From Naumovozyma dairenensis CBS 421 (lineage: Eukaryota; Ascomycota; Saccharomycetes; Saccharomycetales; Saccharomycetaceae): 64,000 bases of DNA. Location: contig NC_016484.1 in assembly GCF_000227115.2 (NCBI RefSeq), positions 248,001 to 312,000 on the forward strand. The letters run 5' to 3'. The translations under genes were made by a program, and so were the position numbers. The stretch's first letter is position 1. Every line of letters begins with the position of its first letter. Below, piece by piece: positions 42,131 to 54,100 of the stretch. The notes beneath the pieces were generated by a model, which did no database searches, was not told the DNA's origin, and saw only the letters and a list, made by a program, of their open reading frames with translations.

Positions 42131-43459
42131 ATGCAAAACAAAAGGTTTCTTCTATCTGCTTTGTTAGCTTCTCAAACTATCGCTACTGCAATTGATAGAC
42201 CTTTCCAAGAGAGAGATGTTGTCAATGAATGTTCCCAAAATTGTACTACCCATTTTACCACTGAATGTACCACTGATTACCACGTTGAGACTTTCTTAAG
42301 CACATGGACTGGTTGTAAGAAAGATAAAGAAGAGCCACAATGTACGGTAAAAGGTGGTACTACTATTTGTCGCCCATGTAATACTCTCACAAAGTCCAGT
42401 TACGTAACTGTCCGAGCAACCGCTACAAGGTGTACAGCTGATCCTATTTTAGTATCATGTTCTGAGATTTGCCCACCACCACCACCTTCTTCTGAGGTTC
42501 CACCACCACCATCTTCTTCTGAAGTTCCACCACCACCATCTTCCTCAGAGATCCCACCACCACCATCTTCCTCTGAAGTTCCACCACCACCACCTTCCTC
42601 TGTGATCCCACCACCACCATCTTCCTCAATGATCCCACCACCACCATCTTCTTCTGAGGTTCCACCACCACCATCTTCATCTGAAGTTCCACCACCACCA
42701 CCTTCCTCAGTGATCCCACCACCACCACCTTCCGTGACTCCTCCTGCTCCAATCACTAAGACTACAGCTACCGTCATCACCACGACAGAAACTACCACTG
42801 TATGTGAACCAGACAAACCATGTACACCAATAGTCACCACACGTACATTGACCAACATTGAAACCTTAACAGTTACTGACACTGAATGTACTACTAACCC
42901 ACCATACACAACTACTGTAGTTACTGAATCTTCCACCAAGACAAAGATCATATCTGAATGTATTACCACCGAATGTATCGATGACCATTGTGACCATCAA
43001 ACTACATACGTCACCACTATTACTTCAGTTGTCCCACCACCACCACCACCACCACCACAAGTTGAAACACAAGAGTGTGAAACTATTACTTACATTACCA
43101 CTGAAGATAACGAAATCAAGACCATCACCACTACATCTACTAAAGGTGTTCAAACACAAGATTGCGTAACAACTACTTACTTATCTACTGAAGGTGATAA
43201 AGTTGTTACCATTGTCACAACTGTCCCAACTAAACCAACCAAGGAAACTGAAACTCCAGCTCCAACTCTAGCTCCAGCTCCAACTGAACCAACAAAAGAA
43301 ACTCATACCACTGTCATTGAACAAGAAAAACCACATCCAACATCTGTAATTATTGATAACGAACCATCACATACTGTTTCTGAATTCGAAGGTTCTGCTC
43401 ATATTAAGAGTGTCCCATTCTTAGTCACTTTATTAGGTTTACTTCCATTCATGATTTAA
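42131..43459 (+). CDS. Proline-rich GPI-anchored cell-wall protein (copy 1)
   Basis: 442 residues. A signal peptide (1-20, LLSALLASQTIATA) is followed by ERDV, a possible Kex2-like site (cf. KKRDV in copy 2). A Cys-rich domain (about 30-115, with 12 or so Cys) precedes a repeat region of P-P-P-P-S-S-S-E-V units (about 116-200). Thr-rich modules with paired Cys (TTVCEPDKPCTP, TECIDDHCD) come next, then a C-terminal GPI signal (HIKSVPFLVTLLGLLPFMI). This is the layout of yeast mannoproteins or adhesins. I do not recognise a named family, and function is inferred only from layout. A second copy begins at 59331. Its DNA from 42736 to 43245 is almost identical to that copy. Confidence 0.88.
   Translation: MQNKRFLLSALLASQTIATAIDRPFQERDVVNECSQNCTTHFTTECTTDYHVETFLSTWTGCKKDKEEPQCTVKGGTTICRPCNTLTKSSYVTVRATATRCTADPILVSCSEICPPPPPSSEVPPPPSSSEVPPPPSSSEIPPPPSSSEVPPPPPSSVIPPPPSSSMIPPPPSSSEVPPPPSSSEVPPPPPSSVIPPPPPSVTPPAPITKTTATVITTTETTTVCEPDKPCTPIVTTRTLTNIETLTVTDTECTTNPPYTTTVVTESSTKTKIISECITTECIDDHCDHQTTYVTTITSVVPPPPPPPPQVETQECETITYITTEDNEIKTITTTSTKGVQTQDCVTTTYLSTEGDKVVTIVTTVPTKPTKETETPAPTLAPAPTEPTKETHTTVIEQEKPHPTSVIIDNEPSHTVSEFEGSAHIKSVPFLVTLLGLLPFMI
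42466..42738 (+). repeat. In-frame tandem repeat coding for PPPPSSSEV units
   Basis: About ten degenerate 27-30-bp units of the type CCACCACCACCATCTTCTTC followed by TGAGGTT. Variation is mostly synonymous or exchanges EV for VI, EI or MI. Frames on the opposite strand here are by-products of the repeat. Confidence 0.9.
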
Positions 43460-43748
43460 AATCAAATATTTTTTTTACTACGCCATTTCTTTCATATATT
43501 CGTTTCTTTTCTACATTGGCACATTTATTCGTTCGTTTTCCTTTCTCGTATTCGGATCCCCGAATCTTGTAAGACTTCACTTTGTATCTATATCTCTTAT
43601 TTGACTTTTGTTATCTTCCTTAATTTGTTTAACTTATATATTTAATCTGATTATTAAATTTTTAATTCTTAATTTTTTGTTTTTGGTTCGCTTTCTTCTC
43701 ATATATATATATATATATATATATAGTCTATATGTAATTGAATCATTC

Positions 43749-46700
43749 TTATTTAGTAAAAACTTTCTTGAACCCTGTCCAACCTCCTGCTAATGGTGAT
43801 TTACTACTTGCATCGGTATTATTATTATTAGTATTATTATTATTGTGGGTAGGTGATTTAGGTTGTGGTTTCAATGATGAAGATGATACAGTTTTATCCT
43901 TCCCGTCACTTTGGTCTCCATCTCTGTCTCCTACTGCCTCTCCTTTATCGGACAAAATTCTCTTCTTATCATTATTAACTGCATGGTGCTGCGTTTTCAT
44001 TTTATGTACTCTTTTCAATTCTATAATTTCCTTCTCTAATGAATTAATTCGATCTTGTAATGAAACATTCTCATTCATAACTTCTAAATTCCTATCCATA
44101 GTACGCGCTAAATCTTGCTTTAAATCACTAGGTAATTGAGAATCAGGATTCGGAAGATTACGTTTCCTTATCTCTTCTTCCAAATTCTCTTTCAATTCAA
44201 TAATATTTTGCTTCAAATCATTATTCTCATCTAACAACATTTGATATTTTAATCTGTTTTCAATCAATTCATTAGCAATAGTTAAATGTTCCTTATTCAA
44301 TACTTTATAATCATGTTCTAATTTCTCTGATTCCCTTTCTAATTGATGATTCTTTATCCTAAATGATTCATACTCCTCGGCTTGTTCATGTTCCAATTGT
44401 TGAATCTCATCATATTCCAAAGCATAACATTTCAAAGAAATTGGTGTAATATGAATCTCATTCATTGCATCATGAACAAATAAATCAACATCATAATCCT
44501 TATCACCATCAACATCATCTAATTGATTTATTTTCGTATGAGAATCTGTTGTAACGGACCTTTGTATACTATTAACTTCTAAACCATCACCATTTGTATC
44601 GTTAGATTCTGATGTATTCCTTTCCTTAACTGATTCCTTCAAATAATAAACAAATAATTCATTTTTTAAAAAATTCAATAATTGATCAAATTTTAATCTT
44701 AATATCTTATCTTGATTCTTAATCATCAATATAACAGCAAATTTTAACACAGATTCAATACCTTCCACAAACACAATATCAAAACATCTTAAAACAAATT
44801 CAAATGGAAATTTATATGCGAAAAAAGTTAAAAACCATTGTGTAGCATACATCGATGATCTTATACCTTCTCTAATTAAATGATTGTGAAGATTCGGGGA
44901 ATTTTCTTCCAATAATCTATCATATTGATAAAGCATCAACATTAACCCGGGCATTTCAGGTAAGAAGAAATCTCTTAACCCATAATTTTTCATTAATCCA
45001 ATCAGTAATCCAAACCCTTCAGCTTCAGTTCTTGTATTTACCAACAAAGGTGTGGCAATGAAAGCCATCCCCTGGGTGTATCCAACATCAGGATCATAAA
45101 CAGAATATACTTTTATTATATTGAATAGAGATTCCACTCTATCATTAGGAATGAAATTCGTTCTTTTCAAATCTCTTCTAATGTTTGCTTCATGTGGAGA
45201 TTCTGTATCTAACAATGTCCAATAAATATCTTCAATTTCTTTTGATTTAGAATTAGAAATTAATTGCCAAATAATACCACGAATTTGTGATGGTATACCT
45301 TCAGTAATGGCAGATTCTAATTTTTCAGATTGATTCTTAGCAACTGTAGCAAAATCATTAACCACTTGATTCCAAAATGACCAATCAATACTCACTAATC
45401 TTTTTTCATCATCATCCATTTCTTCATTTTTCACCAAAGCAGTGTCAGTAGTAGTTTCATTAGCTTCTTCTCTAATCTTAGAAACACCTTCCAAAATAGT
45501 GCTAAATGAAGATTTTAATAAATTTTGACCCTCCACAAACTTTTCTCTTGTCTTTTCATTCTCTTCTTCAATATGATGACTTGTAACTCGGAATCTATTA
45601 ACTATCAAGTTAATTTCTGCTGCAGAATCCATTACTCTTTCACTACGATGTTTCCGTTGTAACTTTTGTGTGATTGCCAAATTCTTTCTAAATTTATCAG
45701 TTTTCATTTCTTCTTCTAATGTTGGCGGAACAGCATGCTTTCTTTCAATACTGGCCTTTCTTACTGGTAATTTTGGTACATCCAAACTTGTCCCCTCCTT
45801 CGTACTTTCATCATTAGTACCATCAGTTTCAAAATTATTGGATAGTCTTCTTGGTGGAACTGGTGGTGGAGCTGCTAAGGCAGATGCAGACACAAAAGCT
45901 TCATTTTCATCTTCAGAAGAAGAAATAATAGTTTTCTCAGTCGCGTTGTTTGATTCTTCAGTTTGTGGTGGCGTTTCAGAATTCAATTTTTGTTCTTCTA
46001 TATTTTCTTCATTTTCCACTGATTCGACTTCTTCTGATTCTTTGCCGTTTTCAAGCTCCTCTTCAGCAATATGCGGATTGACTTCTTTGTTCTCGATAAT
46101 AGGAATCGTCGATTGTTCCTCTTCTTCTGGTTGAGGTGCCATTTCTTTGTTAGCTACCATAATTACTGGCACAGAGGGGATGTCCTGAGGTTCATCATCC
46201 ACACGTGAAACGGTGGTTCCAGATTCGTCTCCAATTATTGGTACAAAATTGTCTTTTTCGTCATAAGATATTTCTGTAGTTTCTTTATTTTCAGCATTCT
46301 CAACTTCTGATGAAATCGATAATTCTTCTAATTCAGAATGATGCACAGAGGCAGTCTCTTCTTCATGAGTGACATCTTCTTTACCTTCCGATGCGGTACT
46401 TTGTAGCTCTCGATTATCTTCATCTTGTGAACCAATTTCAGTATCATCTTGCTTGGCTGTAGAGGTAACATCTTCATTAATAATTGGAGATCCTGCAGAA
46501 GTATCTTCTATAGTTTCACTCTCTTCCTTTTCAGAATCTATCTCATTCAAGTTTTCATCCTTTCCATACATATTTTGGGTATTTAACGGAACTTCTTCGT
46601 CAAGCATATCTTTTAGTCTTACCATTTGATGCTCACGTTTTTCAGTAGCAACTTTTATAGGGTCGACATCTTCTTCGTTCACGATCTCATTATCAGTTTT

Positions 46701-46925
46701 TATATCAACTACTTTGGTAGCTTCTTCTTCTTCTTCTTCTTCTTCTTCGTCCTTTCCCTCCTCGCTATCAATACTAGCAGCACCTATATCTACATCAGCA
46801 TCAGAAATTTCCTTTTTAGAGTCTGGTTCAGATTCATTGGGATCTACATTTGTTATGATATCTTGATCAACGTTTGATTTTTTGGAGTGGGTGCTCACAA
46901 CATCAACATCATCGTGATCACTCAT
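43749..46925 (-). CDS. GYP5: GYP5, Rab GTPase-activating protein (TBC domain)
   Basis: 1058 residues (S. cerevisiae Gyp5: 894). The first ~420 residues are acidic and disordered, with an E10 run and a proline motif APPPVPPRR that could bind SH3 domains. The TBC domain (about 540-770) has GIPSQIRGIIWQL, the arginine finger in IRRDLKRT and the glutamine finger in GYTQGM, so it should be an active GAP. A coiled coil (about 840-990) and a short conserved C-terminus (GGWTGFKKVFTK) follow. Gyp5 acts on Ypt1/Sec4 at Golgi and bud sites with Rvs167. The position beside GAL4 equals YPL249C. Confidence 0.93.
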   Translation of the reverse strand: MSDHDDVDVVSTHSKKSNVDQDIITNVDPNESEPDSKKEISDADVDIGAASIDSEEGKDEEEEEEEEEATKVVDIKTDNEIVNEEDVDPIKVATEKREHQMVRLKDMLDEEVPLNTQNMYGKDENLNEIDSEKEESETIEDTSAGSPIINEDVTSTAKQDDTEIGSQDEDNRELQSTASEGKEDVTHEEETASVHHSELEELSISSEVENAENKETTEISYDEKDNFVPIIGDESGTTVSRVDDEPQDIPSVPVIMVANKEMAPQPEEEEQSTIPIIENKEVNPHIAEEELENGKESEEVESVENEENIEEQKLNSETPPQTEESNNATEKTIISSSEDENEAFVSASALAAPPPVPPRRLSNNFETDGTNDESTKEGTSLDVPKLPVRKASIERKHAVPPTLEEEMKTDKFRKNLAITQKLQRKHRSERVMDSAAEINLIVNRFRVTSHHIEEENEKTREKFVEGQNLLKSSFSTILEGVSKIREEANETTTDTALVKNEEMDDDEKRLVSIDWSFWNQVVNDFATVAKNQSEKLESAITEGIPSQIRGIIWQLISNSKSKEIEDIYWTLLDTESPHEANIRRDLKRTNFIPNDRVESLFNIIKVYSVYDPDVGYTQGMAFIATPLLVNTRTEAEGFGLLIGLMKNYGLRDFFLPEMPGLMLMLYQYDRLLEENSPNLHNHLIREGIRSSMYATQWFLTFFAYKFPFEFVLRCFDIVFVEGIESVLKFAVILMIKNQDKILRLKFDQLLNFLKNELFVYYLKESVKERNTSESNDTNGDGLEVNSIQRSVTTDSHTKINQLDDVDGDKDYDVDLFVHDAMNEIHITPISLKCYALEYDEIQQLEHEQAEEYESFRIKNHQLERESEKLEHDYKVLNKEHLTIANELIENRLKYQMLLDENNDLKQNIIELKENLEEEIRKRNLPNPDSQLPSDLKQDLARTMDRNLEVMNENVSLQDRINSLEKEIIELKRVHKMKTQHHAVNNDKKRILSDKGEAVGDRDGDQSDGKDKTVSSSSLKPQPKSPTHNNNNTNNNNTDASSKSPLAGGWTGFKKVFTK

Positions 46926-47417
46926 TGCTTTAAGGTGTATTATTATGTAGAGTTATTGGTGATTTGCTTCCTGAAATGATATATATATATATATTGGTTA
47001 TGGGTGCTTACGTGATTTCCTTTTGTATCTCTCAAGATAAATAAAGCTACAGACTCGAAGGATTTTTTGGAATCCTTAATTTTCAGAAATTATTTAAAAG
47101 AAAGGAAATTAATACGTAAATTAGCAAATAAGGGTAGGAAAAGATGTGGCAACATTTAAAGATACATGCATTTCTCGATCGATAACAAGTTTTTCATCAA
47201 CATTTTCAGATATGCCTACAGTATCGATTATAAACTCTTTCATAACTGTGAGTCCATTAAGGATAATTGTATATACACCTAGATGTCAACCGCACTTAAA
47301 GAAAGATGCGACAAAATGATTCCCATTTAGCTATACAAATATATATTTGAATATACTCTAGTAGAATCTTAAAGTCTATATATAATGTTACATCATATCT
47401 TCATAGCGTCATTATTA
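46926..47417. promoter_or_regulatory. GYP5 upstream / GAL4 3' region
   Basis: 490 bp, AT-rich, with a TATATATATATAT run at 46980-46992. No site was identified. Confidence 0.35.
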
Positions 47418-50300
47418 TTATAATCGATCCGATCCATTATTACTATTAGGTGTATTATTATTACTCTTACTAACGTTTGTACTCGCAGTAACATCCTGCG
47501 ATATATCATCATTATCGAACAAATAATTATAAACATCATCCATCGTTGTGGTATTAAACATACCAGATGTCATACCGAAGGCGTTATATGCAGTTTGATC
47601 ATTCCAACCATGGAATGGTACTTTCGTAAGATCTTGATTCATATTACTGTTATTGCTTGTAACTGTAGTCGGGAAAGGTAGATTTGTTTGTAACTGTGTA
47701 ATAGGGGCATTATATACCACAGATGGAGTTAAAGGGATTGAATTCGGTTGATTACTAATATGAATCGAATTTGGCGGTGATTGATAAGGTATATTGAATT
47801 GTGGTGGGCCTGGTGATGGTGATCTACTGATGAAATTAGGTATATTAGCAGTCGTCATTAAATTACTCTGCATCGGACGACCTACAATATTTGAGGGTAT
47901 TGTTACATTGGTTATATTTGTTGTTAAATTTGGCGGAGCAACAGGGATTGGTGGACCTCTTGATGATAATATATTCATTAGATCTGTTAAACTTGTCGAC
48001 GATTTCAAGGGTCTTGGAGAAGGCCCGTTCGATGCCATTGTGGCAGGAGTATCGGTTTTATTACTGATATGATTTGCTGTGCCTTTGTCATTTACAGCAA
48101 CCAATGTATCAGCAAATGTATTCCGTGGAGATCCTTCTCTTGTCTCATTGGATAAGACTTGACTTCGTGAAGATATAATGGGCGTATATGAATTACAAAT
48201 TTGCTCAACAACTTGAATATATTTATTGCAATTTGGGATTTTACAGGTTTTCAATATATTTAAAACATTCAAAACATCTTTTAATTGGTCCAAACATTTT
48301 TGTAATTTTTTTTCCTTTATTGAAGGGGAAGAATTCGTGATGAGATTCGTTATGGGCACTAAAGCAGCATTGAAAATGAAAAATAAACTATACCATGAAG
48401 ATAATGGAGTTAAAGTATAATTATTGATAAAATTTGTCACTGACATTATTGCCCTTTGCGCAGTCTCATCTAGTAAGACAGAACACTGTTCAATATGTTC
48501 ATCAGGTGCACCATCGATTGGTATAGTTCCGTTATGACTTACTTTAAGGAAAAGGTTCCTCAAAATATAAATTATTAATGCTAACTGTTCCCAATTGAAC
48601 AGGTACTTAGTGAAAGGTAACCACGTTATATTGTTTGATATTTGTGAAGTCAATGCAGGAGATTCATGTTTAACAGTTGTCTTTAGGAATGTGGTGATGT
48701 TTGAATCCGAATACTTTTCAATATCTTGACATAATTGTAAATATCTTCTAGCCATAGTTGCATCATTATCATCAGTACCAATACAATGAAGCCATCTTCT
48801 TGCAAAAAATTGATACAGTTTAGAAGTTTCTATAAGCCCGCTATAAATAGTCATATCTTGAAGTCCTCCGAGTGAGGTAGTTGAATTATAATTCATATTA
48901 TTATCTTGAAAATTCTGTGGTAGTTCAATACCAATTTCATGCCAATCCAATAAGATATGGAATGGCCTTCCGTATGATAGACTTAGATGGAATTCATGAG
49001 TATATATAACCCACCATATCCTTCTTCTTTGTTCTTTTATTAGTTCGTTACCAGGAGCTGTTGGTAAATCCTTATGTAGACCTAATGACAAAGCCAATCT
49101 TATCGAATGACCATGATAGTTGAAAGCAGTATTTGGTTTCTCTCTCCATTGAATATATTTAGATAGTAAGTGAAATGCTATTACGTTACTAATGGATCCA
49201 CTTTCAAAAACTTGAGAAGTCAAATGAGATTTAGCATTATTATAATAAAACTGATCAATATCGGTAGAATCACCTTCCAAACACCATGCACCAATGGCCA
49301 ATACTGTATTAAATAAAAGTTGCCACTGTTCTTTTGAGTCGGATGCAATTTGATTATTGTATATCATAAGGAAAGTATCGGAGTAAATAATTGGGCAATA
49401 TGGATGGAAATTTGTGAAATAGCTATCTACAAATCTAGAAGTCGTATTCCTGGAACTCAATGAATAAGGATCTGCAACAACCAGCGCTGGTGAGAAATCA
49501 GACGATAATGATAAGAAATGGTCACCATTAAATCCGACTGATCTTAGGACAGAAATTGCCGAACCGTTGCCGTAAAACCCTATATTGTTTGGATTGGTAT
49601 TTAGGAAAGGCATCCCATCTATATTTTTCTTTTGTCTCGTCGTTAAATTTGAGATATTATTAATATCATTGGTGCGATTTGTTGGATTATTATCAGTAGG
49701 CTCTGACCAATCGAATCCATATAGACCATCCTTGGGCATAGCATTTAGAGGAATTGGTTCTAATATAATTGTTTTAGAATTTGATATATGGTTCGACGAG
49801 TTTATTAGAGTATTCGGCCTAGTCCCATTTGTTGTTTGCAAATGCCTCGAAATCGGTACCGTCGTGGTACCGTTAGCCGCATTTGTCAAAGAATCGATGG
49901 TATTCCTTCTCTCCATTTTGGAAGATATTGCTATAATAGCATCTCTCATTTCAGCAGGCGTTTCGAGCTTCAATATGGAATTCAAAATTTCGGAACTATC
50001 AGTATGTTCTGTATCATCAATATCATCTACATTGTAACCATTCATGCTTCGCGTATTGGTAGGAGTTGATTCTTTACCTATGAATAACGCATTGAACAAA
50101 TTCTCCAATTTCGATAATTTATCCTCCACTCTTGTTAGATGTGCTCTCGTTAATGGGGATCTTTTTGCCTTTGGTGAATAACAACATTCCCAACCATTTT
50201 TCATGCACTTAGCACATTTTGGTTTCTCTCTTGAACATTTCAATTTTTTTATTCTGCAGATATCACAAGCTTGTTCAGATTTTTCTGTTGAAGGTATCAT
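47418..50300 (-). CDS. GAL4: GAL4, galactose-responsive transcription activator
   Basis: 960 residues (S. cerevisiae Gal4: 881). The Zn2Cys6 cluster has Cys at 12, 15, 22, 29, 32 and 39, with the Gal4-type contact sequence [18 protein letters not shown]. The linker [17 protein letters not shown] and a dimerisation coiled coil (about 54-75) follow. The fungal transcription-factor middle domain runs about 255-560. The end carries [15 protein letters not shown] (about 917-932), nearly the same as the activation/Gal80-binding segment of Gal4. Between them is a long Asn/Pro/Ser-rich linker. It should bind CGG-N11-CCG upstream of GAL genes and be restrained by Gal80. Position beside GYP5 equals YPL248C. 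Confidence 0.96.
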   Translation of the reverse strand: MIPSTEKSEQACDICRIKKLKCSREKPKCAKCMKNGWECCYSPKAKRSPLTRAHLTRVEDKLSKLENLFNALFIGKESTPTNTRSMNGYNVDDIDDTEHTDSSEILNSILKLETPAEMRDAIIAISSKMERRNTIDSLTNAANGTTTVPISRHLQTTNGTRPNTLINSSNHISNSKTIILEPIPLNAMPKDGLYGFDWSEPTDNNPTNRTNDINNISNLTTRQKKNIDGMPFLNTNPNNIGFYGNGSAISVLRSVGFNGDHFLSLSSDFSPALVVADPYSLSSRNTTSRFVDSYFTNFHPYCPIIYSDTFLMIYNNQIASDSKEQWQLLFNTVLAIGAWCLEGDSTDIDQFYYNNAKSHLTSQVFESGSISNVIAFHLLSKYIQWREKPNTAFNYHGHSIRLALSLGLHKDLPTAPGNELIKEQRRRIWWVIYTHEFHLSLSYGRPFHILLDWHEIGIELPQNFQDNNMNYNSTTSLGGLQDMTIYSGLIETSKLYQFFARRWLHCIGTDDNDATMARRYLQLCQDIEKYSDSNITTFLKTTVKHESPALTSQISNNITWLPFTKYLFNWEQLALIIYILRNLFLKVSHNGTIPIDGAPDEHIEQCSVLLDETAQRAIMSVTNFINNYTLTPLSSWYSLFFIFNAALVPITNLITNSSPSIKEKKLQKCLDQLKDVLNVLNILKTCKIPNCNKYIQVVEQICNSYTPIISSRSQVLSNETREGSPRNTFADTLVAVNDKGTANHISNKTDTPATMASNGPSPRPLKSSTSLTDLMNILSSRGPPIPVAPPNLTTNITNVTIPSNIVGRPMQSNLMTTANIPNFISRSPSPGPPQFNIPYQSPPNSIHISNQPNSIPLTPSVVYNAPITQLQTNLPFPTTVTSNNSNMNQDLTKVPFHGWNDQTAYNAFGMTSGMFNTTTMDDVYNYLFDNDDISQDVTASTNVSKSNNNTPNSNNGSDRL

Positions 50301-51152
50301 TACTATTTTTTTTGCTACTTCCTATATATTGACCTATTTTTAATGGTTAATTTTTGGTTCATGCAAAAATTGGGTGGTGTTATACATAACAAAGCTAATG
50401 AAATGTTGGTATCTTATAGATTGATTGTTTTATCAAAGTAAAGACTATTGTTTTATGTTTACAATAGGAATAATGACGCAAAGAATGAGGTTTGCGTTTT
50501 AATTTAAGGAGCCTCTTGAAGGGATACTAATATAAAATGGAATGTACCTGATGGTTATGTTTAAGCAAATATGTTAGCTGTATTATCTTGCAGTACTCGA
50601 GGCAAAAATTGCAAGTGATTCAACTCAATCATTGTTGTTCATCTTTTCCATATGTATATCTTAATCATTAACCGTTGCTAAAACTAAAAAAAGCTTTCGG
50701 AGAATGGAAACAAACCCTAATGATATTTACCAGGTTTGTAATAAATAACCCTTGTTTTGAAAGGTCCAGACCTAGGGTCGACTTTTACTACATAAGGGCT
50801 TGCTATTAATAACCTAATAAACTTCTTAAGGAATATAGGGCTGAATATCATATTGATAATTCGAATAAATAAATTAGATGATTTAGTATTTTGTATTTGT
50901 TCATCTCATCTCTGCCAGAAGAAAAGCAAGAGTGATCCGTAAATAAGAAACTACAAGTGGTAAATACTTCAGTTAGTGGTGGTTTTTATTTAAGACGTGC
51001 CATTTAGAATCCAGAGAAGTTTTTTTACTGTTTCATCTTTTTTTGTTGATAACATCTCGAGACATATGATCTGATCGGATAAAATTGCAGAAACTAAAAA
51101 GAAAGACAAATAATCAAGTGCGTCTTTTGTTCATTAAGGATTGGGCTAAATA
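50301..51152. promoter_or_regulatory. Divergent GAL4/SGS1 intergenic region
   Basis: 850 bp. I found no CGG-N11-CCG site and no clear Mig1 site. TCTCGAGACA is at 51055-51064, 89 bp upstream of the SGS1 start. No gene. Confidence 0.4.
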
Positions 51153-54100
51153 ATGATTAAGAAACCATCACATAATCTTCGAAGGGAACATAATTATCTC
51201 AAATCAAATGATATACTACAAAAGGATAAAGATTTGGTATTGAATGTTATCACATCGAAACGACCATTGAGTCCTATCAGAAGAAGGAACACTCAGATAG
51301 TGGAGAAAAAGAATGGTTGTGAATTTGAAAAATCTGGAATACAGAAACCTGCTGTCAAACTGTCATTAGATATGGTGCCTGATAAATATATAAACTCCGA
51401 ACTCTGCCAACTGCATGTAGCACTAATTAAAGCATTAAAAGATCAGTCAGAATATTTACTTAAAACGAATAGTAACCAATTATCATTTGATGCATTAGAA
51501 AAGGACAACTCTCATACTTTTTGTGATCTTAAAGCAAAAATTGACTTGCTCGAAGAACAAATACGGAAATTGTCTACAAATATCGACCCTTATACCATTA
51601 CAACCAAAGCTCTGAATCCACCTACAGTACCTGTCATTCACAAACCATTGAGGGAAAAAGACCTAAATAAAAACTTCTCAACAAATATACCTCGATTAGA
51701 CACTCCTCCATTCTATGAAGAAGAGGAAGAATTAGATCCGGATGATGACCCATTCTATTATAACATGCAGACAGAATTAGACATCGGAAACACAAATATG
51801 AGAGACACAATTATAACTCTCCCGAATATGACCCAAACTTATGATGAGGCACTTAATAATAATGACATTGCCAGTGATGACGACGATGATGAAATTGTGG
51901 AATCATCTGATACTGATTTACCATTAGAAATAAAGATAGTTGAATCTTCTTCGTCAAACAAAATGGTTACAGAAAGTATACCGAAAAGTTTATATGAATC
52001 AACTACAAAAAAAGACAATCACGATAGCAATCATACTACCGCTGTAAATGCGAAAGCTAATGATGATGATGACAATGATCTCTGGCTACGATCTTTCTCT
52101 GCACATGAAGATGATAGAAGTGATATCTCAGATGCATATAATGACGGCTACGGTGACCATAATATTAATTCAGATATAGAAATCTTAGGAGAAGAATCGA
52201 ATGAAGCAAACGCGACTAGGAACTTTCCAGGTGAGGACAGTGATATTGTTGATGATCATGATGATGGTTTTGAGTATGAGCTTGGTGATTCTGAAATAGA
52301 AAATTTTAATGATGAAAGAGAAAACCAAACACAATTGCAATGGGAAGATGAATTAGATCAAGATCTGGAGATTCTTGATGAGAGAAACATCACACCTCTG
52401 AAGTCTCCCCTTAATAATGACGACCATATCGAGGAGATATTTGAGATTGAAGATGATGAGGATGACGTGGGTTTATCGATTGCTGAAACTAGAACTGCAA
52501 ATGTCAATGAAGAGGAATACAGATGGACAGAGGAAGTTTATTATAGATTACGCCATACTTTTAAACTCCCTGGATTTAGACCGAATCAATTAGAAGCTAT
52601 CAATTCTACACTTATAGGGAAAGATGTTTTCGTTTTAATGCCCACTGGCGGTGGGAAATCATTATGTTATCAATTACCTGCTATAGTTAAATCAGGTAAA
52701 ACTAAAGGTACATCTATTGTCATTTCACCATTGATATCGTTAATGCAAGATCAAGTGGAACACTTGCTGGATTTGAATATTAAAGCGAGTATGATAAGTT
52801 CCAAAGGTACCACTCAACAACGGAAACAAACATTTAGTCTTTTCTCACAGGGGAAATTAGATTTAATATATATATCACCTGAAATGATTGCATCATCCAA
52901 ACAATGTAAACGAGTCATTAAAAAACTGTATCAAGAGGGGAATTTAGCTAGAATAATTGTTGATGAAGCTCATTGTGTATCTAGTTGGGGTCACGATTTT
53001 AGACCAGATTATAAAGAATTATATTTTTTCAAGAGTGAATATCCTAAAATTCCAATGATGGTACTAACTGCGACAGCAAATGAGCACGTTCGACAAGATA
53101 TTGTAACGAATCTACGGTTAAGAAATCCAGTTTTTCTCAAACAAAGTTTTAATCGTACTAACTTGTTCTATGAAGTGTTGAGGAAGGATAAAGATTCTAT
53201 TGATGAAATGATAGATGCAATTAAATATCACTTTACGGAACAGTCAGGAATCATTTATTGCCATTCTAAAAATTCCTGTGAAAAAGTTGCGTTACAATTG
53301 CAAAATAACCAAATCAGATGTGGATATTACCATGCGGGTATGGATCCCGATGAAAGAATGATGATTCAAAGAGATTGGCAACGTAATAAATTACAAGTGA
53401 TATGTGCTACCGTTGCTTTTGGTATGGGTATTGATAAAAGTGATGTCAGATTTATTTATCACTTCACAGTACCAAGAACTTTGGAAGGTTATTATCAAGA
53501 AACTGGACGTGCTGGTAGAGATGGTAAACCATCTTATTGTATCGGATATTATTCCATGAAGGATGTTAGAGCGATTCAAAAAATGATCCAAAAGGATAGT
53601 AGTCTTGATAAGATTAGCCGAGAGAAACATTTTGATAAATTACAAGAAGTGATGAAATATTGTGAGAATATTAAAGAATGTCGAAGGAAGTTAGTCTTAT
53701 CGTATTTTAATGAAGAGTTTGATAGAAATTTGTGTCACGAAAATTGTGATAACTGTAAGAAATGTCAAGATGTTGTTTCTCATATGGAAGATATAACCAT
53801 GATTGCAAAGGATGTTATTACTTTAGTTCAAAGTATTGAGAATGAAACTGTAACATCTATATATTGTCAAAACTTATTCAAAGGATCACGTACTGCCAAG
53901 ATCATTCAAGCAGGGCATGATAATTTAGAGAAACATGGGACAGGTAAAAGCATTAATAAGGCCAAGATTGAAAAGATTTTCTTCCATTTAATTTCTGAAA
54001 GAATTCTCGAGGAATATTCAATTACTAATAATGGTGGATATGCAAATTGCTATGTGAGAACCGGTGTTAATTCAAGGAAAGTCATTAATGGATTGTTGAA

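Noticed and set aside
42400..42969. Antisense Gly/Val-rich reading frames opposite the cell-wall gene (also 59597-60283)
   Set aside because: They are complements of the proline repeat; absence of stops follows from the repeated codons.
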